A stretch of DNA of 64,000 nt from Manduca sexta (GCF_014839805.1 NC_051142.1:15160589-15224588); one strand, 5' to 3'; shown: positions 21,276 through 33,995, counted from the stretch's first letter. Notes: generated by a model from the letters alone, not told the origin. Made by a program: numbers and translations.

Positions 21276-23082
21276 ATTATATATTTCACAGGTAGTTAAA
21301 ATTATAATTATAGAGGGTAGATTATAACTTAGAAGAAAGATGATAATGTAACGCTAGAACCTCCTCTGCTACCCAAAGGACACCAATTGTATATAAGATT
21401 AGCTTAAATCTCAAAGATGTTGGAAGTATACACCAAACACTCTTTTTGGTGTCATTTCGCATACGAAAAAAAAAACACTAAAAATAATGCTGCGCGCGCA
21501 TTCATTCCTTAACTTTTGTAAATCACTCAAAATATCAGTCAACGCGTATATTTGTTCGTACTTGAATGTAGTTCGTGGTTAATTATATAAGACTACAATA
21601 GTGTTGACGTTAAATATATTGCAGTCAAAATATATTCACCAAAAGACATTGCAAGAAAAAGAAAAGTTGACGCAATAGTGATTTTGAATATTTGTGACTT
21701 ATAGAAATGCTTCATTTCATAATAGCTACCTTTTGCTTCTTGTTCATTTTGTATGCTCTGTATAAACGTGCTGATGGATTTTTAATTAAACGTCGTTACT
21801 AAAGCCAATTTTGCAGATGGTTATTGAAATTTTATAATAATAATGGAGGGACGTTTGGAAAAAACGAGCGCTTTCAGAGTTCCATTCTTGCCAAGTCAGA
21901 GACAAAACAATGTTTAATAGGTGAATTTATTGCACGCTTCGATAGTATATTTTTAAAATGAAAATCAATTTAAATTGTATTCATCAATTGGCACTTAATT
22001 GTGATCCTGTTATATAATAGGAAGAACCACGCTGTAGATTAAATTTTGTTCTAGCAGTTCTTTCTAGCGGAAAATGTTTGCGAAAATAGTGTTAGACCGA
22101 AGTCTAGCTTCTTATTAGTAAGGATCAACAGTCATAAAGCAATATCAATCCTACAATAGTTGTTAGTCGTTCTTTATACACAGCAGGCCTTGTGCCTTTC
22201 TCAGTTTTCTCCTTACCGAACCACTTTCTAATAAAGCCGCTAGTACAATATTATAATACTTGGTGATTACTTATGTATCGCAGTATAAGAACTATTTTCT
22301 TATTATAAGAAGATCCATAACTACCTACTTATAATTCTTCAAATCATTGTGTTATATTTGTAATATTAGAATATTTATATACTACTTTATTCAAGTCGTT
22401 GGTGCAGTAATCATTATAATAAGAATTTTACCATACAAGATCATGCAAATTTACGTTTACGTTAACAAATAATACAGATAATTCATCATAGAAAAAGACA
22501 GCCAAGTCTAGACCTCGCGTCGTAGACACCTGGCGTCTAATCCAAAGGTCTGAATTAGATAAATAAGCCCTAAACAGCCCTTGGACCCTTCACGTCCGGC
22601 CCGGTGTTATGTTAAGTACGAACAATCCTTTTTGAACAAAAGTTTTCGGGTCCTTTCGTCGCCGGAATATAAAACGATTGTAGGTACGTGTTTTTTGGTT
22701 GGTATCCTGTGTTTTATAATGTGATGGATATTGATGGACGGTGTGGTTGACGCTGGAGTCTGAACTCTATAAGCCATCGCTTCTTAGGATTCCCACATAT
22801 CACTTTATATTTGAGAGAAAGTTTTAAAAGAATTGAAACAAGATTAGTTAATTAAACCAAGTGCGTGTGTGTACTAAGTTCGAGGCCTTGTAGTCATTCT
22901 AAAGCACTGATGGAGAGTCATTCTAATGTTCTGATAGAGATCACTATAGGGTTTTTAGTCGGTTAGAATGAACCTTACATAACTTGCATAAGCGCGACGG
23001 TGATCTTGGAGAATTTTTCGCATGACAAAAAAAAATTAATACAGTAATATGCCTGTCTTCACCTTAAGAAATTTTAAAAAAT
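21276..23082. other. No recognised gene (1.8 kb)
   Basis: AT-rich DNA without shared repeats or coding signatures that I can support. Confidence 0.4.
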
Positions 23083-23231
23083 GACCCCACCTGATGGTAT
23101 TTGGAGGGTGGTCCTGTAGAATGTCGACTGACGAGAGATAATTACTCCTCAGCAGTCGACACAGTTGTGTCGACCTGTTGGAACTGAATATACACAGGTT
23201 GATCCCGGAACGCGACACGCTTACATGGGCC
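23083..23231 (-). repeat. Rep-B copy 4 (truncated)
   Basis: Antisense: 'ccacctgatggtat', 'gtcgactgacgagagataat', 'gatcccggaacgcgacac'. It stops at 'cttacatgggcc', before the 'cttgtgtacg' section present in fuller copies. Confidence 0.7.
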
Positions 23232-23337
23232 AAAATCCAGATCAAAACTTGACCTTTTGTATGTTAATATTTTTACAAGATAGACATTTTTAGACAGAGT
23301 AATTCGTATGATGTGATTTTTATACATATGGTACAAT

Positions 23338-23650
23338 TTCTTTTTTTCTTTTATTGCTTTGAATGATGTGACGAGCTTGCCCTTTGCCTGATGGTAAGCC
23401 ATACGACCGCGTATAAACAGTAGAAACAACATCCAACACCTTGAATTATAAAGTATTGTTTGGTACTCCACTGCGCTCGCCATACTGAGACATGAGATAT
23501 TAACTCTCATTATGTCCAGTAGTTACACTGGCTACAATGTCCTTCAAAGCGGAACACAACAGTAACTACACACTGCTGCTTGGCGAAAAAAACAGACATT
23601 GCGGTGGTACCTACCCAGGCGGACTCTCACATATGAGAGACCTACCACCA
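23338..23650 (-). repeat. Rep-A copy 4
   Basis: Near full-length antisense copy with T-rich start, 'attgctttgaatgatgtgac', 'ctgatggtaagcc', 'actacacactgctgcttggc', 'ggcggactctcacatatgag', 'cctaccacca'. It starts about 100 bp after Rep-B copy 4. Confidence 0.76.
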
Positions 23651-25429
23651 GTATACAAAATACCAGTCAACCCTAATAATCAACGATAGTTTCTGTTAAT
23701 TAAACATACCAGTAAGTTAGAGCTGTGTCGCCAAATGCTCTTTTGGCACTGAATATGAAAGCGTGTTTTTTCGCTGAGTTGGCAAGGTGTCAACTCCTGT
23801 TCCCCAACATGGCCGTTCCGTATATCTGCACGCATCTTACATAAAAAGATATTTTCGTACTTTTATGTGATCTTGGAATGAATTTATACGTATGTCCAGA
23901 AAGGAAGTAAATGTATAATCAACAGTGTATTGCCCTTATTCGATAACTATCAAAGGAAATAACCCTTTTTTATCATGACACGACATAATTGACAATATTT
24001 CATTTTTTTTTTACATAGTCAAATGTTTATATTTTATGAAACTAGATCCTTTTCTTTTTTCAAATCTCCAATATTTTGATTCATGATTTTAATTTTGACT
24101 TTGTTTTATCTTAAAAAGTCGTAAGCACCAAATGACGTCATATATACGGCTAAAGACGTAATGGCCTTTGTTTTGCAGTAAAAAAAAGTGACAGTTGTGA
24201 CGTACACTATTGTGATAATGACAAATGAGCGTGTGTTCGTTTTTTTAAATGAATAGTAAGGTGGGCAAAGAAAATTATTTCTTTCAACCATATGTATGAC
24301 GTCATCAAACATTTTCTAATTTTTTATTTTATTCTTCTAAATGTGTTTAAGTGTTAAATTAAATTTAAATAAATACATATTCGAACTCAGAGTAGAACAA
24401 TTAAGAAACCAAATTTTTTAGGCACGTTTAGATTTTGTAATGTTATCAATTCAACAGTGGCCCTAATCGTATTTCATAAATATATTCCTTTCTAACTATG
24501 TAAATATACTCTGTGAAAATTTGAGGTATTAATTGTTTTAATTCTAATTATTATTTTTTTAATTATTTACCTATGCGGTAGATTCAGGTAACCGTTTAAA
24601 AAATTTCAAGTCAATACTATCTGCCAATTATAATAAACGTGATAATCTATGTTATATACCTAATAATTACATAAGGGGAAAGCTATGTATCAAACAGGGG
24701 AATCTCCCCCCTCTCTGCCCCCATCGCCTCCTAAACTCCGTGTACATTCAAATACAAGATTGTAAAAAAATATTAATATACGTTAATGTAATATATGCTA
24801 TATGTATTAGGTACTTTCTAGTACTCTTTTGTGTACCATTTATATGAGACATAATTGACATACGTCTTTTAAATTTAACCGTCTTATATTTCACTAACAT
24901 TAACTCCTAATTTATGATACTAAAACTAAGTAACTTTACCTACGTCCCTATCGAAGTTTCTAGAACCAACCTAATCAGACAAGACACAAAATGTACACAC
25001 AGATGGTCCTGAACATAATGCCGATCTACAATCTATTAGATGTGAACCGCTGATGAATATGGAGGCTGCATTAGCTTGCCTCCAGAGAGTTTCCAAGATC
25101 AATAATAATTCTGAGATGCTATTAATTGATTAAGCAAATGAATATTAATGATACACATTGATATCGCGGAGTAACAGCGTGTTGGGTGAATTTTAAAGTG
25201 GTTTTATGGTCTTGAATATTTTTTTTTTTATTATTTCACACAATTTTTTTTTTTGGCCTTCCCTCTCGGTCTCGTTAAAATAGATTGCAGAGTAACAATA
25301 TTAACATACAATATAGGCTATACAGATAATACAGCTTTCTATAATTGTACGAATTTTAGAATGAGTTTAAAAGATCCAAAGATCACATACTCTCTATATT
25401 CAGAAACAATTTTTATATTACTAACTTTA
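23651..25429. other. No recognised gene (1.8 kb)
   Basis: AT-rich DNA. Open frames such as 24106-24312 (minus) and 25253-25471 (plus) show no family features. Confidence 0.4.
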
Positions 25430-25610
25430 ACTCGCGGCTTCACTCGCGTGAGCGCCTGTTCTCTAAAATAAGTAAAATATAGCACTCAGAAGTAACGTAG
25501 CTTAATGTTAGTGAAACAATTTTCAAAATCTGTTGAGTGTATATTAGGGTATGCAGTAGTTGAACTACCGTTTTTTAAATTTCAACCAATAATATAATGT
25601 ATCCCTATTC
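25430..25610 (-). mobile_element. Decayed Helitron-like 3' end
   Basis: 'actcgcggcttcactcgcgt' at 25431-25450 is the inverted GC hairpin seen in the intact Helitrons, but the CTRR terminus is not preserved ('actttaactcgcgg'). The right boundary is approximate. Confidence 0.4.
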
Positions 25611-25740
25611 CCTACGGTTGTCTGGAAGAGATCGCTTAAAGCGATAGGACCGTTTACTGTGCATCGTATTTTGGTTCGTTAAGATATTTGATTTTTTTTA
25701 TATTCGTTTATCATGTGTGTAGCTATTGTATTGATAATAA

Positions 25741-25986
25741 AAAAAATGCTTTGAATGATGAGACAAGCTGCCCGTTCGCCTGATGTTAAGCTATTCGACG
25801 GCCCATAAACAGTAGAATCACCATTCAACACCTTGAACGACAAAGTATTGTTTGGTATTCCACCGCGCTCGCCATCCTCAGACATGAGATGCTAAGTCTT
25901 ATTATGTCCAGTACTTACACTGGCTACAATGTTCTTCTAATCGGAACACAACAGGCGGACTCTCACATATGAGAGACCTACCACCA
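25741..25986 (-). repeat. Rep-A copy 5 (internal deletion)
   Basis: Antisense: 'aaaaatgctttgaatgatga', 'gcccgttcgcctgatgttaa', 'cgctcgccatcctcagacat'. The usual tract between 'gaacacaaca' and 'ggcggactctc' is missing. Confidence 0.74.
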
Positions 25987-26282
25987 GTAATTATTGAATT
26001 TAAATCATGCACACAAAACATACACAAAATTAATGAAGAATTCTTGCTATCCATCCTATATGACCGTGTGTCACGCATATCGGATCCCATCAAAAACATG
26101 TATAGCATAGCAGATACATATTACCCCACTCGGGTTGTTTGAAGAGTGGCCTACTTAAATATGCCCCGCAGAGCTACTACAGAATACATCTTCATAACTA
26201 TTGCAGTTGATTGTTAATTTTTAACCGACTACGGCCAGCTTACAGAGGTAATGATTTTAGCATCGTACTGTATATAATATCC

Positions 26283-26350
26283 AGGTTGGCTTGGAAATTG
26301 TAAGGGGATGCCAGAATTTTCAGCAGTGGACTTCCAAAGGCCGAAGAAGA
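26283..26350 (+). repeat. Rep-H copy 1
   Basis: 'cagcagtggacttccaaagg' then 'ccgaagaagaagaaaaaa' matches, in reverse, 32615-32710 and 51147-51215. It resembles a non-LTR 3' end with a short trinucleotide tail. Confidence 0.45.
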
Positions 26351-27044
26351 AGAAAAAATATCCAGGCTAGGTGTTATTACTGTCTTACTATACTAAATGC
26401 AATACCAAGTTGATATCAGACGTTTGTTTTCTATAGGACAATCTTAGATAAACATAACAAATATGTCTACCAAAAATCCTGAGAAATCATATGGGATAGG
26501 AAAGGAAACGGGTCTAGATCTTTGATGTCTATTACTAAGTGGCTTGCGGCTTTACCTGCGTTAAAAGCCTTTCCTCCAATATTCTCTATATCACTGTGTA
26601 CCTCCATTAACACTATCTATTTAGAAAATTAGATACTCAATTATTTCCTACGGAAGCACGTTACTAGGATAAAAGTATTAATACATGATCGCTACATTTT
26701 ATCATTTTGGATTAGAATTTCAGGGCGGGTAATCATTTTATTTGTTTCAGTATTTTTTAAAGAAAACGACATCCAAATTAGAATTGTCATGTTTTCCCAG
26801 GCGTAGTGTAACGCTCGCCCCTATCATTCTAGACAGAAATAAACAGTAGAAGGTTCTTTAAGTGTGCCTTTACCCATATCATCAGGAAAGTAGTGATAAA
26901 ATAATAAATCATCGTATATAAACGGAGTTAGTTTTTATTACGAAATTACACGAGTGAAGCGTGAAAAAAGACAGAACGTACAGTTTTTTTGTTTTTAGAA
27001 GAAACCTATGCAGTCACAATAAATGACATTAACAAGGAGGTTGC
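26351..27044. other. No recognised gene
   Basis: AT-rich DNA; nothing supported. Confidence 0.4.
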
Positions 27045-27435
27045 GTTCATATTTCTTCATCCTCTCCTGAACGCAAGCCCAGTCCTTTCAGAAAGTTGTG
27101 CAGCTTCGGCTTGAGGCTGTTAACATTAAGTTTGTGCTGACGTACTTGACAACTATGTCACCAGTTGCCACTTTGTCCCGGACATAATGATGACGAACAT
27201 CAATGTGCATCCTCCTAGCATAATAAGCAGTGGTACCTGTAAGTTTAATTGCACTCTGATTATCGTAAAACAAAGTTATAGCTGTAGCCACAGTTGAAGG
27301 CCACAACTCCTCATTTAACTGCTTCAGCCATAATGCCTCTTGAACAGCTGCAAACAGCGCCATGTACTTTTCTTCTCTTAGGAACATAATCCTCATCATT
27401 CGTGATATACAGTAAGGTATATGATATACAGGCAT
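27045..27435 (-). pseudogene. Copia-type retrotransposon RNase H / pol C-terminal remnant
   Basis: The minus-strand frame 27435-27088 contains EKYMALFAAVQEALWLKQL, FYDNQSAIKL, MHIDVRHHYVRDKV and IVVKYVSTN, the conserved order of the Ty1/copia RNase H domain. The Asp of YDNQSA is a catalytic-type residue. The Glu usually found in an EAEYMAL motif lies in altered context. After KYVSTN the frame shifts, and the continuation (ending at about 27045, with KPKLHNFLKGLGL) is read in another frame. Upstream of about 27390 the similarity ends, so integrase, most of RT and both LTRs are absent. It is a dead fragment. It lies 60 bp from the minus tRNA-Ser gene. Confidence 0.85.
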
Positions 27436-27495
27436 ACATTTTAATAAAAAATATCGGGTCCAAATTAAAACAAAACATTTAATGTTTTGAAAATT

Positions 27496-27577
27496 CGCAG
27501 TCGGTAGGATTCGAACCTACGCTCCCAGAGGGAATCTGATTTCTAGTCAGACGCCTTAACCGCTCGGCCACGACTGC
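27496..27577 (-). tRNA. tRNA-Ser(AGA)
   Basis: 82-nt serine tRNA that decodes UCU. The acceptor stem GCAGTCG pairs with CGACTGC, with discriminator G. The A box is TGGCCGAGCGG, the anticodon loop is 'ctgactagaaatcag' with AGA, a long variable arm typical of class II tRNAs is present, and the B box is GGTTCGAATCC. No intron; CCA is not encoded. A TTTT terminator lies just downstream on the minus strand (about 27492). It is identical over all 82 nt to the plus copy at 28065-28146, which points inverted and about 490 bp away. Confidence 0.96.
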
Positions 27578-28064
27578 TTCATGCCAACATTACAATTTAC
27601 TATGTAATAAGTTTAGCTAACCAACTATATCATCAATACATTGATTAAAAATTTATCTTCTTATAGAAGTGATATGTCAATAGTTTCTGTTAAAAATATT
27701 ATTTAGACACTAAAATGTAATCTCATTATAGAAAAAAGTATCAGTTTTACACTGATGGGGTGTCAACTTTATTTTACCCTGACCAAATTGAGATGTGAGA
27801 GATTTTTTTTAAGAAATTTGTAATGCCTATCCTATTAAAAGCCAAAAACATTGGTGGCTCCTTTTCACGGCCTTCTTGAAGTACTTACATCGAACTTACT
27901 TTATAGTTTCGTTGATTTAAGAATTCAAAAACTAAAAAATATCAAGGAACAGAAAAAACGTTTAGTGGAAAAAATGGTTAGCTTAGTAACTTGGCTAGTT
28001 TTAGTAACCAATTATGATTCTAAGCTTTGGTATCGTATAGTGAATTGTGAGGTGTCATCATAAG
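27578..28064. other. Spacer between the two tRNA-Ser genes
   Basis: AT-rich 487-bp spacer. The bases just upstream of each tRNA are weakly alike when read toward the gene ('agtaaattgtaatgttggca' and 'agtgaattgtgaggtgtca'). This may be a retained duplication or a shared upstream element. A 70-codon plus frame (27851-28063) has no recognised family. Confidence 0.4.
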
Positions 28065-28146
28065 GCAGTCGTGGCCGAGCGGTTAAGGCGTCTGACTAGA
28101 AATCAGATTCCCTCTGGGAGCGTAGGTTCGAATCCTACCGACTGCG
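28065..28146 (+). tRNA. tRNA-Ser(AGA)
   Basis: 82-nt class II serine tRNA with the same features as 27496-27577: 7-bp acceptor stem, A box TGGCCGAGCGG, anticodon AGA, long variable arm and B box GGTTCGAATCC. A TTTTT RNA polymerase III terminator lies at about 28150-28154. It is the second arm of a divergently oriented identical pair. Exact identity suggests recent duplication or gene conversion, or strong constraint. Confidence 0.96.
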
Positions 28147-28154
28147 TATCTTTT

Positions 28155-29544
28155 TGTGGTAGATTTGAATTTATTCTATATAACCTACAACAATAATCAT
28201 TGGAATACCGAGCTACAGTTCTTCAGTACATATTATATACTTATATTGCATATCCGCCTGTGATTTTAATTACAAATGAGTGCATTTTACTCACAAATAT
28301 GATATATCAAAAATTAATTAAAAATATACTTACAAGTTCTATCTATAAGGATCAGAGGTCGTTTCCCTTTTACAATCGTTAACGCTAACGTTTTGTATGA
28401 GAAAAAGTTATTTAAGCGATCAACTTAACGTAAGAATATGTCATACCTATACCTATATTTTTTTCTACATTCGCTTCATCAATTGTAACAAAGCGTCTCG
28501 GCCAGTAGTTATATTTTTTCTTAAGCCGGAAAGAGGAAAGAAACATTGCATACTATTATTAATTTTCTAAGTTACGTTGTCCATAGTTATGTTTTCTTAA
28601 ATTCAAGCAATTACAAATTATATACGATATTAAATTTTCAATAGCATTCCAAGGTACAGGCATAGCCTAGTTTGGATACCACTCGTAAATATTTTTGTTT
28701 CTAGAAGTTAGTTTTGTCTAACCACTGTAAGCATTTCAACAATATAAATTACAAGTGAGTAAACAACATTATGTAATTTTTCAATAAAACTTATTATACC
28801 TACTATCCCTTTTGTCCGATAAAACTGACAAATTCATGCTACCTAAAAGCTAATACCATTTCATGTAATTTATAACTTAGCGACAGATTGTTATACGAAG
28901 TAAATCACAACAACTGGTCCCGATCGAACATACACATTACTTTCGTACGACATCGTAACTATCTAGCAAGATTATAAAAACATGTCGTAAAAATACACCC
29001 CCTGATCTAAATAAATATTCATTCTAACGCACGCTGATCAATAACAAACTCTACAATAACCATATAGAGTTGAAAATCGATGCGTGTTTTTGTTTGTTAT
29101 AAAAATGAAATGTCACCCATAAAGCTTATGCCCTGAGAGTAATGGGCCGTGGAGCTATCTCAGTAACCTTCAAATTCTGACGTGTCTTTATTGATAAGGA
29201 AGTGGCTGTGAAATATTAAGACTGGTAGTGGAAATTTTTGGAGTTTTTCGCTCGCGAGCACTTGCCTCGATCAATTACTGGCTTTGAGTGATGAGTTTGA
29301 CGTTTATTGCTTTTACACTGAAGTTGGGTTTTGCTTGGACTCGATTGAATCAAAATTATTTAGGGAAGCTTATCTTTTGATGTCTTTCGAGAAGTAAACA
29401 TGATTTCATATACATCAATTATTTATCATAGAAATTATAAAATATAATATTTCAACATAAAGTACAACGAAATAGGAAATGGCTTAAATAATATATTACC
29501 TATATAATTGAATAAATAAAAACGAATTTGAGAGTTAGTCTGGA
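28155..29544. other. No recognised gene (1.4 kb)
   Basis: AT-rich DNA without repeats shared elsewhere in the window or coding signatures. Confidence 0.4.
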
Positions 29545-29826
29545 TAGGTACTAGGTACCACCGTAATATCTAATTCTGCCGCCAAGCAGCAGTGTGTAGT
29601 CACTGTTCTATTCCAGTTTGAAGAACATTGCAGCCAGTGTAACTACTGGACATAATAAGACTTAACATCTCATGTCTCAGGATGGCGAGCGCAGTGCAAC
29701 ACCGATCACGGATCAATACTTTGTAATTGGAGGTATTGGAAGATGTTTCTACTGTTTATGGGCGGTCATATAGCTTACCATCAGGCAAACAGCAAGCTCA
29801 TCTCGTCATTCAAAGCACTAAAAATA
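29545..29826 (+). repeat. Rep-A copy 6 (sense)
   Basis: Sense-strand copy that fixes family polarity: 'ggtaccaccgtaatat', 'gcagccagtgtaactactgg', 'taagacttaacatctcatgt', 'ggatggcgagcgcagtg', 'ttatgggcggtcatat', 'ctcatctcgtcattcaaagc', ending in an A-rich tract. Confidence 0.75.
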
Positions 29827-30253
29827 ACTGAAATAGCATTTTTTTTAAGGAAGCTATAATCAATATTGTGTGGTTTTTAATCAATATACACTTAAATGCA
29901 CATGTAATTGTAGAGATAAGTGAAGTCGATACACGTTAATCTACATGTATAGATAACCATAACGATCGTCGATGCGAATAACCGCCCAGAGCTCCTTACA
30001 GAGGCGTAAAGGTCCAGTTATGGTATTACTAGGCGATAATACTTTGTTATGTAAATAATATTACTGTAGTCGAGTAATAAAATTTGATATACATATTAGT
30101 AATTGGACGCGAATTCTGTTATATATAATATTGTAGTAATAACTCATTTTTGCCAATTTTCGAGATACGACGCTCCCGCTTTCTACCGGCGATATACATG
30201 GAAGATGATAAGCAGTGCAGTATAGTGAAACTTTATTTCCTATATATCTATGA

Positions 30254-30524
30254 CTAGCTTTTTTTCGCGGCTTCGCCCGCGTGATGGGGTTTTCCGGGTT
30301 TTTTTTCCGACTTACTTGATACATGTATAGTTATATTATGACCAAATTACACAAAATCATTATAAATTGTAGCCTTATGTTATTTTGATATATAACCAAT
30401 ATTACTGTATAGTTTCATCAAAATCCGTTCAGTAATTTTTTTCGTAAAAGAGGAAGAAACATACTACATCCATACATTCACACATCCGTCCTCACAATCT
30501 TTCGCATTTATCATATTAGTAGGA
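30254..30524 (-). mobile_element. Non-autonomous Helitron, 271 bp
   Basis: On the minus strand it starts A|TCCTACTAATATGATAAATG and ends with the hairpin 'gcgggcgaagccgcg', then 'aaaaaaagCTAG|T'. Both termini and the A/T insertion site fit Helitron rules. The same subfamily recurs at 50747-51007. No coding capacity. Confidence 0.8.
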
Positions 30525-30910
30525 TTGAAAGGCAATTATGTCTAAAACAAGTAAACTTTTGAGTAAAGCGATTTAAAGTATTGATTTGAATTAGAAAATC
30601 CATAATAACTAAATAGTTGTTATAATAGTTTTTATAAGGTAGTTGGGCCCAGATGGAAGACATCAAGCTGTGGTTCTGCAAGCCAGCAATGGATTAAAGT
30701 CCATAAAAGCAGCTTTCAATTATGATGCAACTTCCAATGAAGGAAAGAATTTTCAGAAAAGAAGCCATTGTTCAAGATATTAGCGCATACTCGGAACCAA
30801 AAGTTTTACTATTATAAGGTTTTACTAGTGAAAAATTGCATAATTGTAAAATGTAGGTAGGTATTGTAATTGTGACTTTTCGAATAACCAACATCTCAGT
30901 CCCACCTGCA
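30525..30910. other. No recognised gene
   Basis: AT-rich DNA; nothing supported. Confidence 0.4.
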
Positions 30911-31016
30911 ATCTCGAAGGCACCAAAGTGTTCGAAACGTCGGGTGAAAATAAAATATAAAAACCGTGATAAAATTCGATTAATAATTTTATTTCAATTT
31001 CTGACATTCGCGTAAA
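30911..31016 (+). repeat. Rep-G copy 2
   Basis: 'gtgttcgaaacgtcgggtga', 'aaaaaccgtgataaaattcg' and 'taattttatttcaatttctg' match 18340-18436 and 63645-63852. Confidence 0.5.
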
Positions 31017-31969
31017 CATAAGAAATCATTTTGGAGACAATTCTTTTTTCTTCTCAATAATAGTAACAAATTCGATCCACGACAGTCTGTACAAACAGCC
31101 ACAACAATTAAACTGTCATATTTCTTTGATGTTCTAGTTCCTTGTCGAACCTCCGAGGGTATTGAGTGGCGCGAATTAGAGAGAAATGGCAATATCCCTT
31201 TTTACTAAAGAGGGAAAAGGACGGAAGACCACGGTCGTTTAGCACAAATAGAGGAAATGCTTAATTGTACACTTAAGGTTTACGATGTTAAAATATTTCC
31301 ATGGATTGTTCTTTCCTGATTTGGTATTGTTGAAGACGCTGTTTGAGGAATGCGAAACAATCCTTATTTGACCGTCTGTTTTGGTGTTTGATAAAAACAT
31401 TCGTCCATTAATTTCAGATATTTTGGTGCATTGTGTCACTTGTAATTAATGCCCTATTGTTTGTGATATTAAAACCCTGTAATAACTATCCTAGGGGTTA
31501 TATTTGGAATAATTATATGTTGTGTATGTGTGCGTGGCTGCGCCCACCACTGGCTAATGATCCGCGGATTACGCTCAATAAATCAGTGTGCATTCCGCAA
31601 TCAGTCGTTTCACTCGTCCCCTTCCTGTCAAACTAACATTATATTATTATATAGATATTCATATAATGTTATTATTACTAGAAGCCCTGAAAGGACCTAA
31701 GCTATATTTCACTCTTCAATATAATTTATACAGTCACGAATAACAGCTAGAATTAAAAATTCTTAACATTTGTATAGAAAATGTGTGATATTCATAACAG
31801 AATTCATAAAAACGTTACCATCCACTACACAATATTGATGCTCTTTGAGCTTTTGAAAATATTTGTATTTTTTATAAAGCAAGTATTCATGCAGTGACTG
31901 GATGCAATACGCCTTTTAAAACGAAATAGACAAATAGAATTTTAGTAAATTTCATGAACGTATAAAAGG
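31017..31969. other. No recognised gene
   Basis: AT-rich DNA. Open frames (30989-31192 and 31239-31439 minus, 31433-31636 plus) have no family features. Confidence 0.4.
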
Positions 31970-32075
31970 ACTGCCTCGGTGTTATAGTAATGTGATACGA
32001 CTGCAGTGCTGTCTCCCGTTCGATCCCCGGATGAGACAAACTGATATAAGGTTTTTCTACTCAGTATATATAAAT
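31970..32075 (+). mobile_element. SINE-D copy 4 (head fragment)
   Basis: 'gactgcctcggt' starts the head as in copies 2 and 5. Then come 'gatacgactgcagtgctg', a degenerate B box 'cgttcgatccccg' and 'ggtttttctactcagtat'. The rest of the body is missing. Confidence 0.55.
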
Positions 32076-32614
32076 TAAAATATATTTTTCTGTTGTTAAC
32101 AGACAGCAGTGGTACTTACCACGAGGCGAACTATTTGCTAGTTAAAAAAACTCTCCTACCCCTAAGAGGCTTCCCTGGTAGTAAAACTTCGCAACAGTTC
32201 TTTTAGGGTTCAATAAATCGTAGAGTCAGTTTTAGTACACCTAAAGTTTAGTCGATAGCACACCTCGTAAGAATCTATCGGTCTTTATGAGTTTTCGAAA
32301 ACTTTGTAACAAATTGAAAATGCCTATATAGTCAATGAAATGGGAATAAATTAAAGAGAAAGCGTGTTTTGGTTTAGATTGGCCGATATAATCACATTTT
32401 TCATCCTTCGAGGATAGAGATTGAAGTTGGACATTTCACTATACCCTCTGTGATGAGATTATGCCCATTCTATTCCACGTACATACAATTACACCATTAG
32501 TTTTCAGGTGTGTTGTTTTAATCGAATAACTTGCAAAAATTCATCTTGTCGCTGAAGTAGTTTGTGTAAAATTCAGAAAACGTGTTATTACGTATCTCAA
32601 AAAATACTTCCTCT
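32076..32614. other. No recognised gene
   Basis: AT-rich DNA. 'cagtggtacttaccacgagg' near 32107 faintly resembles Rep-A's 'ggtggtacctacc' and may be a remnant. Confidence 0.3.
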
Positions 32615-32710
32615 TCTTCAGCCTTTGGACACTGAACGTAGACTTTTGGTATTCTTTAAACCTTTGGAAGTCCATTGCTGAACATCGGTCTCCTTCAAAG
32701 AAACTTTAAA
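32615..32710 (-). repeat. Rep-H copy 2
   Basis: Minus-strand relative of 26283-26350: 'cctttggaagtccattgctg' and 'cttcttcagcctttgg' are both present, apparently a short internal duplication of the same 3' end. Confidence 0.4.
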
Positions 32711-33243
32711 AATACTTTACTACGCTAGAAATCATGGACGTACTTCTCTGCCTATATACGACTCATATTTATTTTATACGCTAACATTTTTGCGACCCTG
32801 TCGTATATTACTTTCCTCAGTATAAGTCATACTATTCTAGGTTAAAAAATTGCTTACATGTTAATAATCTCCGGTACTGTCTGCCTATATACCACATTCG
32901 TGTCCAAACTCTGTCAGAAGTTTCGGTGTTTAATTCTAACATATAATCTAACATTTACATTATTAGTAAGATAATAACTCTAGTTTACAGCCTCTGTTAC
33001 CATTGAGCGTTTATATTCACCAAATATAGTTTTATAAGCATATTTATACCTTGTAAATTCTTGGAGCCTACAAATTTTATGGGTCCTAAACCGCAACGTA
33101 GCCACTTATGTGTGTGCGTAAACAGCGAGAACATAAAACCTGGTGTAGCGTCTCCGATATGGCCGGTTATTAGCTGTAAAAGCTGTTTTGGTAACATTGT
33201 GATGGTCGAACAGCGATTTGGTTAATTAATATTTCAATTTTAT
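32711..33243. other. No recognised gene
   Basis: AT-rich DNA; nothing supported. Confidence 0.4.
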
Positions 33244-33662
33244 TTATTTTGGCACCTAATGGTAAGCACAATACCGTCTAGATAAAGTATCAATTGGCAA
33301 CAGATGGCTATCTCATGCCATTCGACACAATAATGCCGACCTACGATATAAAGAACTAATCATGTAACAAAATCCAAAAACGGAAATACGACAAATGCAT
33401 TCGCGTTATTTTTTTTTTACTAGCACAGTGAAGAGTCTACACCACATTTGATCGCGAGTGGAGTGACGTCATGAAGAGATAGTTAGACGATAAAGAAGAG
33501 AAGATACAGTCGACACGAACGTTAACTTTTCCTCGCCAGTCGATACAATTATCTGCGTGTTCAAATACACAGCACACATGCACAGCCTGATCCCGGGATG
33601 TAACAGCTTACGTGAGGCACTATAGCTGTTTTTAAACATTGTGGTAGCTATTCGACCCTTTT
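33244..33662 (-). repeat. Rep-B copy 5 (diverged, interrupted)
   Basis: 'ggcacctaatggtaagc' and 'cgacacaataatgccgacct' at 33249-33342, then 'cagcctgatcccgggatgta' and 'cttacgtgaggcactatagc' at 33577-33626, follow the Rep-B order. About 230 unrelated bases lie between. Confidence 0.5.
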
Positions 33663-33950
33663 TTGATTTCGTGGAGAAAGTGCTTTATAACTACCGCCCA
33701 GCTTTCGTGGAGGGCAACAGAGCGGGTATGTTGGGGTCACCATGTCTTACGAACAACAGTTGAGCCTGGATTTGTTGTTGACCTTCAGCGATCGCTGGGC
33801 TAAGTCCATAAGTCTATATATACAACGCACGGCATACGAACTAAAACTCCACAGAGGCCCTCTTCGGCACATTAAGGACGGCTGCGGCCTTCCTTCAGCG
33901 GCAACGGCAGTCCTCATCCGCAGCCAATCCGACCAATAAAATAAAATTTA
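33663..33950. repeat. Possible non-LTR 3' fragment
   Basis: 'aacagagcgggtatgttggg' is close to 'caaggcgggtatgtcgggg' in the untranslated end of the R1-type LINE at 54031-54896. The rest, including a 65-codon plus frame (33742-33939), does not match. Weak. Confidence 0.25.
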
Positions 33951-33995
33951 AGGTGTCTTGAAATATAGACTGTATTAATAAACCAATAAAGAACG

